Positions 44,376 to 53,050 of a stretch of 64,000 nt of DNA are shown here, piece by piece; positions within the stretch are counted from its first letter, which is position 1; each line of letters begins with the position of its first letter. Both the position numbers and the translations under genes were made by a program. Below the pieces are notes generated by a model that was not told the DNA's origin, did not search any database, and saw only the letters and a program-made list of their open reading frames with translations. This stretch comes from Fen-1258 sp041658245 (GTDB taxonomy: Bacteria; Bacteroidota; Ignavibacteria; Ignavibacteriales; Melioribacteraceae), in the NCBI GenBank assembly GCA_041658245.1, contig JBBAAM010000005.1:38049-102048 (forward strand), written 5' to 3'.

Positions 44376-44409
44376 ACTTCTAACCTTTTACTTCTTGCCT
44401 CTCGCTTTT
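44376..44409. repeat. Heptanucleotide array (5 units)
   Basis: ACTTCTA, ACCTTTT, ACTTCTT, GCCTCTC, GCTTTTT; the last unit runs up to the TGA stop of the convergent barrel gene at 44410. The same ACTTCTN/GCTTCTC words form the aceF array. Confidence 0.75.
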
Positions 44410-45534
44410 TCAATACCAAAAATGAAACTGCAGAACAAAAGCATCATTATTCAAGTTTGGGTCTTCTATGTTAAGCCGGTATTGCGGACGGACTTCAATA
44501 AAACTGTAAGGGAAAAATTCAAAACCTAAGACCAAATGTGCATGTTCATCTTTGCTCTTATCAATATTAGGATCGAAACGATCGTACCTAACAATTACTT
44601 CAAGACCAACCATTAGTTGATATACAGCTTCTATCATCATCGCCCTGGATTTTATTCCATCTCCCACATAATCACTCGTCATGTCATACTCACCCATTAG
44701 TGAAAATCCTTTATAACCAATGCCTGCAAACCCGCCGTATAATTGAGTGGGCAAAGTTTGAGCTCCTGTAGGTCCAAATAATTTTGTTTTAGTTGATGAG
44801 TATGAAGCTCCGAACAACAATCCGACTTTATTAATATTTGGGGTAATTTCAAACCGTGCTGTCCAGGTAGGATCGGTGGTAAGAGTTCCGTTCAATCTGC
44901 TTTTTCCAACACTTGCAGTAAGCGAAGCTATATCAGAAAAATTTGCACCGAGCTCAACGCCTGTTGTTAAAAAGAATGGATTATAAATTAATCCTTGAAT
45001 TGAACCGTTTGCAAAGAGCAATCCAAAATCACCGCCTCTTGTATAAGAAGTGTGATCATCCAAATGAATTCCGTAATTAGGCAAGAATGTACCGACCTTT
45101 ATGTAGCTTTCATTCGGTAATATTCTTGCAATTGCAAAACCTTCCCAAATAGATTGGACAAAATCATAACGTGCAAGCACATCAATTTTATCAGATAAAG
45201 AAGCGTTTAAATAAATTGATCCGGACATATCCTGGAAATCTGTTCTCTTCTTTTCTTGTGAATAGAGGAATTGTGAACGGTAATCAAATCCAAAAGAAAC
45301 ATTATCGGAAAGTTTAGGAGAGAGTTTAAAATCTTCGTCGCGAGGAGAGATCATGCTTACAACATTTTTACCGAAGAAAAATCCATTCTCGTTCCGCATT
45401 AATCCGCCGGTAGGATTGAAATGGCAACTGCTGCATTTATCTTTTTGCTGAAGTGAAAATCTTGGGATTGCAAAAATTTGTGCGAATGAAAAAACTAAAA
45501 TTGTAAGGACTAACAAAAATTTAATTCTTCCCAT
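44410..45534 (-). CDS. Outer-membrane beta-barrel protein with N-terminal haem-c motif
   Basis: 374 residues. After a signal peptide (about 1-22, ending IFA) there is one CxxCH motif, CSSCH (34-38), followed by a proline/glycine linker (NPTGGLMRNENGFFFGKN) and a long barrel domain with alternating strands that ends in FQFHFWY, a typical outer-membrane terminus. A single haem at the periplasmic mouth of a porin is unusual and suggests electron transfer across the outer membrane. It lies 105 bp downstream of another CxxCH protein with a T9SS tail, on the same strand. Substrate and partners are inferred. Confidence 0.72.
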   Translation of the reverse strand: MGRIKFLLVLTILVFSFAQIFAIPRFSLQQKDKCSSCHFNPTGGLMRNENGFFFGKNVVSMISPRDEDFKLSPKLSDNVSFGFDYRSQFLYSQEKKRTDFQDMSGSIYLNASLSDKIDVLARYDFVQSIWEGFAIARILPNESYIKVGTFLPNYGIHLDDHTSYTRGGDFGLLFANGSIQGLIYNPFFLTTGVELGANFSDIASLTASVGKSRLNGTLTTDPTWTARFEITPNINKVGLLFGASYSSTKTKLFGPTGAQTLPTQLYGGFAGIGYKGFSLMGEYDMTSDYVGDGIKSRAMMIEAVYQLMVGLEVIVRYDRFDPNIDKSKDEHAHLVLGFEFFPYSFIEVRPQYRLNIEDPNLNNDAFVLQFHFWY

Positions 45535-45609
45535 ACTCTCCTCATCATTTAGGAATTATTAATCGTTCTAAAATAACTAGTAAAACACGTTCTAAGAATC
45601 TTATCATCT

Positions 45610-45637
45610 CACGTTTCACCATTCACGTTTGCCGTTT
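45610..45637. repeat. Heptanucleotide array (4 units)
   Basis: CACGTTT, CACCATT, CACGTTT, GCCGTTT, ending 2 bp before the stop codon (45640) of the T9SS-tailed cytochrome gene, between it and the barrel gene. Confidence 0.7.
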
Positions 45638-45639
45638 AA

Positions 45640-46314
45640 TTACTTCATCAAAACCATTCTTGCTGAGCGATCATATTTACCTGCTGTTAATCTATAAATA
45701 TAAATACCGGAAGAAACTTCTTTTCCAATTTCATTTTTCCCGTCCCAAGCTTTTTCATATTTGCCTGCTGGCAAATTTTCGTTCGTAAGTGTTCTAATCA
45801 ATTGACCGTTAATATTAAACACCTTCAGAGAGACGTTTTCGCCTTGGGGAATTTCGAATGTAATAACAGTTGACGGATTAAACGGATTAGGATAATTATT
45901 CAGCAACTTGTATGCAGTAGGGATTTGTTTTTCTGTAATGTCTGAGGGAATTGGTTTACTGTTTGGATCACCCGGATTTGATACCGCACTGTTATTCCCG
46001 GGATTTGGTTGTCCCGATCTCCAAGTTCCGTTTGGATCTCCTAATTCCTGTCCGTTTGTAAAACCATCGCCGTCGGAATCTTGAAAAGGCAATGTTGAAT
46101 TCCAAAATTCTTCACGTCCACCCGGAGTAATTTTAGTCTCTACAAGTTTTCCAAAATTATTACGAAGTCCGCCGCCTTGAATATCTGTGTGGCAATTACC
46201 GCATGAAAACTTCTCGCCGTTAGGAATTTGTCCGACTCTCCAATCCCTTGCAATCAATATAGTAAACATTGCGAATAAAATTAGAGTAACTATGTATATA
46301 TAAGATTTTTTCAT
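45640..46314 (-). CDS. T9SS-secreted single-haem c-type cytochrome-like protein
   Basis: 224 residues: a signal peptide (about 1-22), one haem-c motif CGNCH (38-42) in GEKFSCGNCHTDIQGGGLRNNFGK, a calcium-binding thrombospondin-3-like segment DSDGDGFTNGQELGDPNGTW, a Pro/Asn-rich linker and a complete T9SS type A tail (LLNNYPNPFNPSTVITFEIP...SSGIYIYRLTAGKYDRSARMVLMK). So it should be exported to the cell surface with one covalent haem. Position next to the CxxCH barrel suggests a surface electron-transfer pair. Redox partner unknown. Confidence 0.85.
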   Translation of the reverse strand: MKKSYIYIVTLILFAMFTILIARDWRVGQIPNGEKFSCGNCHTDIQGGGLRNNFGKLVETKITPGGREEFWNSTLPFQDSDGDGFTNGQELGDPNGTWRSGQPNPGNNSAVSNPGDPNSKPIPSDITEKQIPTAYKLLNNYPNPFNPSTVITFEIPQGENVSLKVFNINGQLIRTLTNENLPAGKYEKAWDGKNEIGKEVSSGIYIYRLTAGKYDRSARMVLMK

Positions 46315-46474
46315 AAGTTTATCCTACTATTGGATTAAATTTATTAACTGCTTAATTCAATTAGATTACTCATAAAGTGAATGAATTTAGTTAGCCGAGT
46401 AAATAACCGCTATGAATTCTTTCTCCCCCTCTTTTTAGTATATTTAATTTTAATAATATTCAGAAAGGATTAAA

Positions 46475-46963
46475 ATGTTTTATCCTCTAATTATTAAGCT
46501 CCATATCATATTTGCCGGAATGTGGCTTATCAATCTAGTTGCTTATCCTATACTGCGTAGTATAGTTGTTCACAATAAGAACAAATCTGGTGAAAAAAAG
46601 TTCATTCAACTCTATCTCACATTCGCTAACTTATTCGGAATGATTGGCGGATTAGGGATACTTGTGACCGGAATATCCATGGTTGTGGAAAGTCCTGTTT
46701 ATGGTTTCTTTCAATTCTCAGCGAATCATTGGCTTGCAACTAAACAAATTCTAATGGTCATATTGTTGATAATCCTTGGAGCGATTATAATTCCTACTTC
46801 CAAAAAAGTTAGAGCAGCAATCGGTTCTGATTTTGAAAAAAACGAACAGCTAAGCGATGAAGTTTATAGCAATCTAACTAAATTATTTAAATGGAATGTG
46901 GTAATTAATATTATTGTATTAATTAATTTTCTTTTAGCGATCACGCATAACTTTTTAGTTTAA
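46475..46963 (+). CDS. Four-helix integral membrane protein (CopD/DUF2269-like)
   Basis: 162 residues with four membrane helices (about 5-25, 48-70, 88-107, 138-160). His9, Trp17 and a second His in NHWLATKQILM follow the pattern of CopD/DUF2269-type membrane proteins that may bind haem or copper; I cannot assign a function. It is 13 bp upstream of dxr and probably cotranscribed with dxr and rseP. Confidence 0.7.
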   Translation: MFYPLIIKLHIIFAGMWLINLVAYPILRSIVVHNKNKSGEKKFIQLYLTFANLFGMIGGLGILVTGISMVVESPVYGFFQFSANHWLATKQILMVILLIILGAIIIPTSKKVRAAIGSDFEKNEQLSDEVYSNLTKLFKWNVVINIIVLINFLLAITHNFLV

Positions 46964-46976
46964 ATAAACATTAGTT

Positions 46977-48122
46977 ATGAAAACAATTTTAGTCCTTGGA
47001 TCAACAGGTTCGATAGGTATAAACACTTTAGATATCGCACGAACATTTCCAGATAAAATAAAAATTGTAGGACTCTCCGTTAACAATAATATTGAATTAC
47101 TCGAGAAACAAATTTCAGAATTTCATCCCGGCGCTGTTGCTGTTCGAGATAAAAAAAGTGCATTAGAATTAAAGAATAGAATCGGAAATAGATGCGAGAT
47201 TCTTATTGGTGATGAAGGATTATTGGAATTAACACGCCGTGATAATTATGATATTCTGCTTTCAGCGCTTGTCGGATTTGCCGGATTAGCCCCAACCATT
47301 GAAGCAATCAAGTTGAAAAAAAGAATTGCATTGGCAAACAAAGAAACTTTGGTCACTGCCGGTGAAATAATAATCGAACTTTGCAAAAAGTATAAAGCTG
47401 AATTAATTCCTGTAGATTCCGAACATAGCGCAATTTTTCAATGCTTGATCGGTGAGGACAAAAAAAATATCAAGAAAATAATTCTCACCGCTTCCGGGGG
47501 ACCATTCTTAAATAAAAATAAAGCCGAACTTGAATCCGTAACAATAAAAGATGCTCTTAACCATCCAAATTGGAAAATGGGAAATAAGATCTCGATTGAT
47601 TCCGCAACTATGATGAATAAAGGTCTTGAAGTAATAGAAGCATTTTGGCTTTTTAATCTTCCTAAAGCAAAAATTGAGGTTTTAGTCCATCCTCAATCCG
47701 TAATTCACTCTATGGTTGAATTCTGTGACGGATCTATAAAGGCACAATTAAGTTTTCCGGACATGAAATTACCCATTTTATATGCTATAACTTTCCCTGA
47801 AAGGTATTATTTTGATACCGTTAATACCGATTTCAAGAAAATTAACGAATTAACGTTTTTTGAGCCGGATTTTAATAAATTTGAATGTCTTAAAATTGCG
47901 TATAAAGTAATTGAAGAGGGCGGAACTGCACCGTGCATTCTTAATGCAGCTAATGAAGTTGCAGTAGAAAAATTTCTCTCGGGTAAAATTAAGTTTACCC
48001 GGATTCCGGAAATAATTAATGATGCATTAAATACTATCGCCATTCAGCACTATGCGGATCTTCAAACAATAATTGAATGCGATTCAATGACAAGAGAATA
48101 CATAAATAAAAAACTGAGTTAA
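46977..48122 (+). CDS. dxr: 1-deoxy-D-xylulose 5-phosphate reductoisomerase
   Basis: 381 residues. It converts DXP to 2-C-methyl-D-erythritol 4-phosphate with NADPH, the second step of the non-mevalonate isoprenoid pathway. NADPH site GSTGSIGINTLDIA at 8-21, LANKETLVTAGE near 120, metal/substrate site PVDSEHSAIFQCL near 149, flexible-loop HPNWKMG near 197 and SATMMNKGLEVIEAFWLF near 208. Length is normal. It sits between a membrane protein and rseP (9-bp gap), a frequent gene order. Confidence 0.97.
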   Translation: MKTILVLGSTGSIGINTLDIARTFPDKIKIVGLSVNNNIELLEKQISEFHPGAVAVRDKKSALELKNRIGNRCEILIGDEGLLELTRRDNYDILLSALVGFAGLAPTIEAIKLKKRIALANKETLVTAGEIIIELCKKYKAELIPVDSEHSAIFQCLIGEDKKNIKKIILTASGGPFLNKNKAELESVTIKDALNHPNWKMGNKISIDSATMMNKGLEVIEAFWLFNLPKAKIEVLVHPQSVIHSMVEFCDGSIKAQLSFPDMKLPILYAITFPERYYFDTVNTDFKKINELTFFEPDFNKFECLKIAYKVIEEGGTAPCILNAANEVAVEKFLSGKIKFTRIPEIINDALNTIAIQHYADLQTIIECDSMTREYINKKLS

Positions 48123-48131
48123 GGGAGTTGA

Positions 48132-49487
48132 ATGGATTATATAATTTATTTCATTATAACAATCGGAATTCTGGTTTTTGTACATGAGTTCGGGCATTTT
48201 GTTGCAGCAAAAATTTCCAAGATGCGCGTTGATGTATTTGCCATCGGTTTCGGTAAGAGATTATTCGGTTGGAATAAATTAACCGGATTCACATTCGGTG
48301 ATTTACCAAAAGATTTTGACGGACAGGGAAATACTGATTACAGATTATGCCTTCTTCCTCTGGGCGGTTATGTTAAAATTGCCGGAATGGTGGATGAAAG
48401 TTTCGATACTAAATTCGCAGAATCCGAACCAAAGCCGTATGAGTTTAGAGCTAAGGGAATGTTCCCTAAACTTTTTGTTATTACTGCCGGCGTAATGATG
48501 AATCTAACCCTTACGTTATTAATTTTTTGGGGAATTAATTTCTTTCAGGATAAACAAGTTTTTCCAACAACAACAATTAATAAAGTCGAAGCCGGTAGTG
48601 ATGCCGAAAAAGCAGGATTCCAGTCTTATGATAAAATATTAACCGTTAACGGTGAACAAGCTGATAATTGGCAAAAAATTGTTGAACAGATCTTAGTGCA
48701 AAATTCTACGAGTGATGTTGTTGTAAAAGTTCAACGTGATGGGGAAGAAAAGATTTTAACTATTGCTCGCAATGTAGTTTCTCAAAATTCTAAAAAAGGA
48801 TTTTTCATACAACCCAATCCTTCAAAACCTTTTATTGCCGAAGTTATGAAGAATTCTCCTGCTGAAGACTCAGGTATGAAAGCCGGTGATATTTTTATTT
48901 CCGTTGCCGGAGTTAATGTTTCTGATGGGCAATTTATCAATGATATTATTTCATCTAACAAAGAAAAAAGTCTCCAATTTGTTTTATTAAGGGATAATGA
49001 CACAGTACGTGCAACCGTTACACAGGGAAGTGACGGGAAAATCGGTATATCACATTCAATCATGTATACCGGTCCAATTGAGTTCATTACTTACAATTTC
49101 TTTTCTTCCATTAATCATGCGTTCGATGATGTCGCTAAATACACAGCGCTTACTTTAGGAATGTTGAAGAACGTTATTACCGGTAAAGTGGCATTCAAGG
49201 AAGCTTTTGGCGGACCAATAAAGATTGCACAGTATGCTGTTAAATCCGCTGATAGAGGCGGAATTGATTTCTTATTCTTTCTTGCTATGCTCAGTTTAAG
49301 TCTGGCAATTATAAATATTCTTCCCTTCCCCGTTTTAGATGGCGGACACTTTGTAATTATTTTGCTTGAAGGTTTGTTTAAGAAAGAATTGCCGATCAAA
49401 ATTAAAATGGCAATTCAAAATGCGGGATTTGTAATTCTGCTTTTACTGATGGCGTTTATAATTTATAACGATATAATTAGTTTATAA
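48132..49487 (+). CDS. rseP: RIP zinc metalloprotease RseP (site-2 protease)
   Basis: 451 residues, intramembrane protease. Zinc site HEFGH (His18, Glu19, His22) in the first helix; a central extracytoplasmic part with two PDZ domains (about 145-225 and 230-315); then the C-terminal helices with the third-ligand motif NILPFPVLDGGH. It cleaves anti-sigma factors or signal peptides inside the membrane. An ECF sigma/anti-sigma operon lies directly downstream in the opposite direction, but whether it is its target is unknown. It ends just before a bidirectional terminator. Confidence 0.96.
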   Translation: MDYIIYFIITIGILVFVHEFGHFVAAKISKMRVDVFAIGFGKRLFGWNKLTGFTFGDLPKDFDGQGNTDYRLCLLPLGGYVKIAGMVDESFDTKFAESEPKPYEFRAKGMFPKLFVITAGVMMNLTLTLLIFWGINFFQDKQVFPTTTINKVEAGSDAEKAGFQSYDKILTVNGEQADNWQKIVEQILVQNSTSDVVVKVQRDGEEKILTIARNVVSQNSKKGFFIQPNPSKPFIAEVMKNSPAEDSGMKAGDIFISVAGVNVSDGQFINDIISSNKEKSLQFVLLRDNDTVRATVTQGSDGKIGISHSIMYTGPIEFITYNFFSSINHAFDDVAKYTALTLGMLKNVITGKVAFKEAFGGPIKIAQYAVKSADRGGIDFLFFLAMLSLSLAIINILPFPVLDGGHFVIILLEGLFKKELPIKIKMAIQNAGFVILLLLMAFIIYNDIISL

Positions 49488-49490
49488 AAT

Positions 49491-49518
49491 AAAAGAGCGA
49501 ACCATGGTTCGCTCTTTT
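49491..49518. terminator. Bidirectional rho-independent terminator
   Basis: A perfect 28-bp palindrome, AAAAGAGCGAACC joined to its complement, with T/A runs at both sides. It lies between convergent rseP and the TonB gene and can terminate both. Confidence 0.9.
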
Positions 49519-49539
49519 ATTTATCCATTAGATCAATAT

Positions 49540-50601
49540 TTATTTTTTCTTCGCATTTTTTACTTCCAGTTTCTTAAAAGTATTATCCATATTCTTGTTA
49601 ACGGCTAACTTTAGATCATCGAGTGTATTCATCATAATCTTTACTACGTTTAATCCTTTCCTTGTTATAAAAGAATATTTATCATAACTATTACCAATTA
49701 TTTTATAAAGCGCTGATTCATTTCCATAGAAAAGGATGTTCTCAACTTTTTCAGTTTTCATCAACCCCATCCCTTCTAAACCTCTGATATATCCTTGATA
49801 ATATTTTTCTGCGTCTTCAAGTCTTTCAAAACTTTTAGATTCCATATCAGCCGGGTCTAAATCAAATTTGTATGGAATAACAAGCCAGACTGCAACCGGC
49901 TGACCATTATTTAATGCAGGAGTAAATTTTGATTTCGTTGCGGCGTCAACAGAAGATTGATTAAATATTTCATTTTCGCTTTTTATAACTACCGCTTTTT
50001 TGACTGATCCATCTTTGTCAATCAAAACCTTTACAAAAACATTACCTTTAATTCCTGCACGTTTTGCAATCTCAGGATATTGTGGATTAGCAGATTCGAT
50101 CATTTCAGGAAGTTTCTCTACTAAAATGAACTCATTGATATCGGGATCTCCGACTTTTACGTTAGATGGAGGAGGTCCCAGTTCATCGTACTTGAGCAAT
50201 TTACCTTCCGTCTTTTTATCTACATCTAGTTTAAAAGCAACCGGTAAAATTACCCAAACCTTAACCGGTTTATTATTTAACATCGCTGGAGAAAATTTTG
50301 CTTCTTTTGCAGAAGCTAAAGCGGCTTCATCGATCATATCCTTTACACCTTGCAGAACTATTGCCTGATCAACATTTCCTTTTTCATCTATCAAAAGTTT
50401 CAAGTAAACAGTCCCTTGAATACCAGAAAGTTTAGCAAGTTGCGGATACGCTGGTTTTAACTGTGATATTAATTCGGGAGCTTTATCAACTTCTATGAAT
50501 CCGGATTCATCTGCTTTTTGAAGTTTCATAACATCTTTTTGTTGCGCAATTAATCCGGTAAAAGAAATAATGATGACGAATAAAAATATTTTTGTTTTCA
50601 T
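49540..50601 (-). CDS. Secreted protein with two TonB C-terminal domains
   Basis: 353 residues: a signal peptide (about 1-19, ending LIAQ), TonB-C domain 1 (about 40-125; PAYPQLAKLSGIQGTVYLKLLIDEKGNVDQAIVLQG), TonB-C domain 2 (about 160-250; PQYPEIAKRAGIKGNVFVKVLIDKDGSVKKAVVIKS) and a C-terminal helical domain (about 260-353). Classical TonB has one such domain and a proline-rich stem with an inner-membrane anchor; here the anchor looks cleavable and the stem is absent. Possibly a soluble energy-transducer-like or sensing protein. Last gene of the sigma operon (7-bp gap). Confidence 0.85.
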   Translation of the reverse strand: MKTKIFLFVIIISFTGLIAQQKDVMKLQKADESGFIEVDKAPELISQLKPAYPQLAKLSGIQGTVYLKLLIDEKGNVDQAIVLQGVKDMIDEAALASAKEAKFSPAMLNNKPVKVWVILPVAFKLDVDKKTEGKLLKYDELGPPPSNVKVGDPDINEFILVEKLPEMIESANPQYPEIAKRAGIKGNVFVKVLIDKDGSVKKAVVIKSENEIFNQSSVDAATKSKFTPALNNGQPVAVWLVIPYKFDLDPADMESKSFERLEDAEKYYQGYIRGLEGMGLMKTEKVENILFYGNESALYKIIGNSYDKYSFITRKGLNVVKIMMNTLDDLKLAVNKNMDNTFKKLEVKNAKKK

Positions 50602-50608
50602 TTCAACC

Positions 50609-51082
50609 TCATATGTTAGGTCTAACTATTATTTGTTTTGTTCTGTAATAACTGCCCGAAACATCAACCTGCGGTAATGCATTCATAAGAAGTTCGAGCT
50701 TGTCGTTCTGCTTTTTGACTTCGCGCGTTAAATCAAAAAACTGAAATTTATACTCTTCCGATTTTGAATAAAAGAACATTGTTAGGATCAGAAGAATTAC
50801 TGTAACGGAATATGTTATTGCTGAGAAAACTTTTTTATTTATGAAGAACGCCGTTTGTTTCTCATTTAAACCGCTAACAGAGCGAAGAATCTTTTCGTCA
50901 AGAGTTGAAGGAAATTGTTCCATAAAAGTTGAGAACACACTTTTAAGTGCATTCATCTTCTTAAAATGCTCACGTGCACCGGAATCTTGAGAAAGAAGCG
51001 AGAACATTACCGGTTCTTTCCCTTTTTCAAGTTCTCCGTCAAAGTAGAGGTTTATCATTGTAATAATTTCATTTGTGTTCAT
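50609..51082 (-). CDS. Putative anti-sigma factor, single-pass membrane protein
   Basis: 157 residues: a cytoplasmic N-terminal helical domain (NEIITMINLYFDGELEKGKEPVMFSLL, the zinc-less anti-sigma style seen in Bacteroidota), one membrane helix at about 86-106 and a periplasmic coiled-coil-like tail (FFDLTREVKKQNDKLELLMNALP). It should bind and inhibit the ECF sigma factor of the same operon. Assignment rests on topology and operon position. Confidence 0.75.
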   Translation of the reverse strand: MNTNEIITMINLYFDGELEKGKEPVMFSLLSQDSGAREHFKKMNALKSVFSTFMEQFPSTLDEKILRSVSGLNEKQTAFFINKKVFSAITYSVTVILLILTMFFYSKSEEYKFQFFDLTREVKKQNDKLELLMNALPQVDVSGSYYRTKQIIVRPNI

Positions 51083-51089
51083 TGTTAAC

Positions 51090-52370
51090 TCACCTTCCTT
51101 TTAATTCTTTAATTCTTTTGTCGGAGTATTTTATTTTTTCTAACTGCAGAGAATCACCCGCAGCAAGTTCTAAAACTTTTTTATATGCAATAGATGCATT
51201 CCGCCAATCCTTTAGTTTATCATTAATCATTGCGATATAAAATTGTGAATCAATGTTGCCCGGATTGTAGATGAGTGCTTTTTCATAAGCAGTTTTTGAT
51301 TCTTTCAAATTTTGTTTAGAGTAATGAACTGCTGCAATTTGATTATAGATATACCCGATCTTGTCTAACTGCATCAGCTTCAAAGCATTATGAAACGATT
51401 CGATTGATCTCTTAACCGAATCCATCCTCGCATAAACAAAGCCAAGATTTACAAAGTAAGTCGGGTTATCATCAAGCGCCGCTGCCTTTGTGTAAGCAAT
51501 TACTGCTGAATCATATTTGCCCATATTAAAATGGACAAAACCGAGATGGTCGAAATAGTTTGCATCGTTTGTATCTAAAACAACCGCATGAGAATAAAGA
51601 TTCGCCGCATCTTGATAAAGTTTTAATCTTTCATAACACAATCCGGATTTGAAATGGAAATCAGCATTTTCCGGGCGGAGCTTTCTGGCCATACTGTAAA
51701 GAACATTTGCATCGTAATATTTTTGAAGACTAAATTTATTTGAAGCGAGCAAACTGATCGCCGGAATATATTCCAGATTAATTGCGACGGAATGTTCCAA
51801 ATGTTTCGCTGCAAGTTCTGCAGCATTTGGATCCGGGGACATCAGCATTGCGTAACCTAAATAGTAACTGCTCAGAAAATCATTCTCATTTAGTTTTACA
51901 AGTTTGTTGAATATCTGTATAGCATTTCCATATTCTTTCTTGTCGAAATCAATTAGACCAAGTTCATAAAGTGCTGTTACATTGTTTGAGTCGTTCTGAA
52001 CTATCACATTATAATTTGAAACAGCTTCATTCGTTTTACCAAGTTGTGAAAGTAAACGAGCAAGCTGTAGTCTATATCCGTTATGATCCGGTACTAATTC
52101 AACTGCTTTTGTAAAATATTGCACTGCTTTAATCGTTCCGCGTAAATTACTGTACGATAAGCCGAGGTAGAACAATTCTTCTGCGGAGAGTTTCTCGAAG
52201 CCCGCATCTTTGTAAACTTCAACTGCTTGTTTAAAGAGACCTTCGTTATAAAATTTTTTGCTGAGCGTAAGCAGACTATCGTTAAACGGTTTCGAACCGT
52301 TTTGAGCGTGGCCAATCATAGAACTTAGAATTAAAGAGAACACCGCGAACAAAATAATTTTCTTTCTCAA
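51090..52370 (-). CDS. Secreted TPR protein in an ECF sigma operon
   Basis: 426 residues: a signal peptide (about 1-22) and about ten TPR units filling the rest, for example AEELFYLGLSYSNLRGTIKAVQYFTKAVELVPDH and ANYFDHLGFVHFNMGKYDSAVIAYTKAAAL. It is a protein-interaction scaffold of the periplasm. It sits between the sigma gene (14 bp) and the anti-sigma gene (7 bp), so it may take part in signal sensing. Confidence 0.85.
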   Translation of the reverse strand: MRKKIILFAVFSLILSSMIGHAQNGSKPFNDSLLTLSKKFYNEGLFKQAVEVYKDAGFEKLSAEELFYLGLSYSNLRGTIKAVQYFTKAVELVPDHNGYRLQLARLLSQLGKTNEAVSNYNVIVQNDSNNVTALYELGLIDFDKKEYGNAIQIFNKLVKLNENDFLSSYYLGYAMLMSPDPNAAELAAKHLEHSVAINLEYIPAISLLASNKFSLQKYYDANVLYSMARKLRPENADFHFKSGLCYERLKLYQDAANLYSHAVVLDTNDANYFDHLGFVHFNMGKYDSAVIAYTKAAALDDNPTYFVNLGFVYARMDSVKRSIESFHNALKLMQLDKIGYIYNQIAAVHYSKQNLKESKTAYEKALIYNPGNIDSQFYIAMINDKLKDWRNASIAYKKVLELAAGDSLQLEKIKYSDKRIKELKGR

Positions 52371-52384
52371 TTTTTTAACTCCGT

Positions 52385-52912
52385 CTAAACATTTACAACT
52401 TTTGAAAGTCTGTTGATTAACTTTTGCCGTGTCTTATATAAACGGCTCTTTACAAGTTCTTCATCTATGTTCATCATTCTGGCAATTTCTTTGTAAGAGA
52501 ATCCGCTGTATTCTTTCAAAAGAAAAACATCGCGTTGTTCAATTGAAATCTTATCAAGTTCTTTCATAACAAGCTGGTTCATCTCCTTCAACTCAAAATC
52601 TTCATCAAGTTTTACATAAGAACCAAGATCAACTTCGTCTGTATCAAAAACACTAAATTGATCAACATGAGTTTTCTTATTTCTATAAACTGTATAAATC
52701 TCATTCCGTGTCGTTTTGAAAAGCCACACATCAACACGTTCGCTGTTTCTTATGCGGTACATGTTTTCAAAAAATTTTAAGAATACATTTTGAATGATAT
52801 CCTCACACATCATTCTATCGTTGAGCATTTTACACGCGTAATTGTAGAGCTTCGCCTTATGCTGATTGTAGATCAGCGTAAACTCAATGATATTTTTTGA
52901 GGAATCACTCAA
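52385..52912 (-). CDS. ECF-type RNA polymerase sigma factor
   Basis: 175 residues: region 2 (LYNYACKMLNDRMMCEDIIQNVFLKFFEN, 17-50) and region 4 (LDKISIEQRDVFLLKEYSGFSYKEIARMMNIDEELVKSRLYKTRQKL, about 118-165) with a helix-turn-helix. It heads an operon with TPR, anti-sigma and TonB-C genes. Autoregulation is likely but no promoter motif could be defined. A palindromic repeat fills the upstream region. Confidence 0.92.
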   Translation of the reverse strand: MSDSSKNIIEFTLIYNQHKAKLYNYACKMLNDRMMCEDIIQNVFLKFFENMYRIRNSERVDVWLFKTTRNEIYTVYRNKKTHVDQFSVFDTDEVDLGSYVKLDEDFELKEMNQLVMKELDKISIEQRDVFLLKEYSGFSYKEIARMMNIDEELVKSRLYKTRQKLINRLSKVVNV

Positions 52913-52985
52913 AACCGGTTTTTTCTTTTACTTAAAGATGCTTGAAATTAAGAAATGTTGCCTGGTAAATAAAATATTTTTTCTG

Positions 52986-53043
52986 CAGGGAATGGTTATG
53001 AACCATTCCGTTAAAATGCGGAATGGTCACTGACCCTTCCCTA
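52986..53043. repeat. REP-like double hairpin upstream of the sigma gene
   Basis: Two 25-bp arms (52986-53010 and 53019-53043), imperfectly inverted, each with its own hairpin; GGAATGG/CCATTCC is the best-conserved part. They share GACCATTCC with the REP hairpins at 31182, but no close relationship is certain. Located between the sigma gene and the next upstream gene, both minus-strand. Confidence 0.6.
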
Positions 53044-53050
53044 CAAAAAT

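Noticed and set aside
52986..53043. Terminator of the lipoprotein gene
   Set aside because: The structure is a repeat with no T run on the minus strand; a terminator role is possible but not supported.
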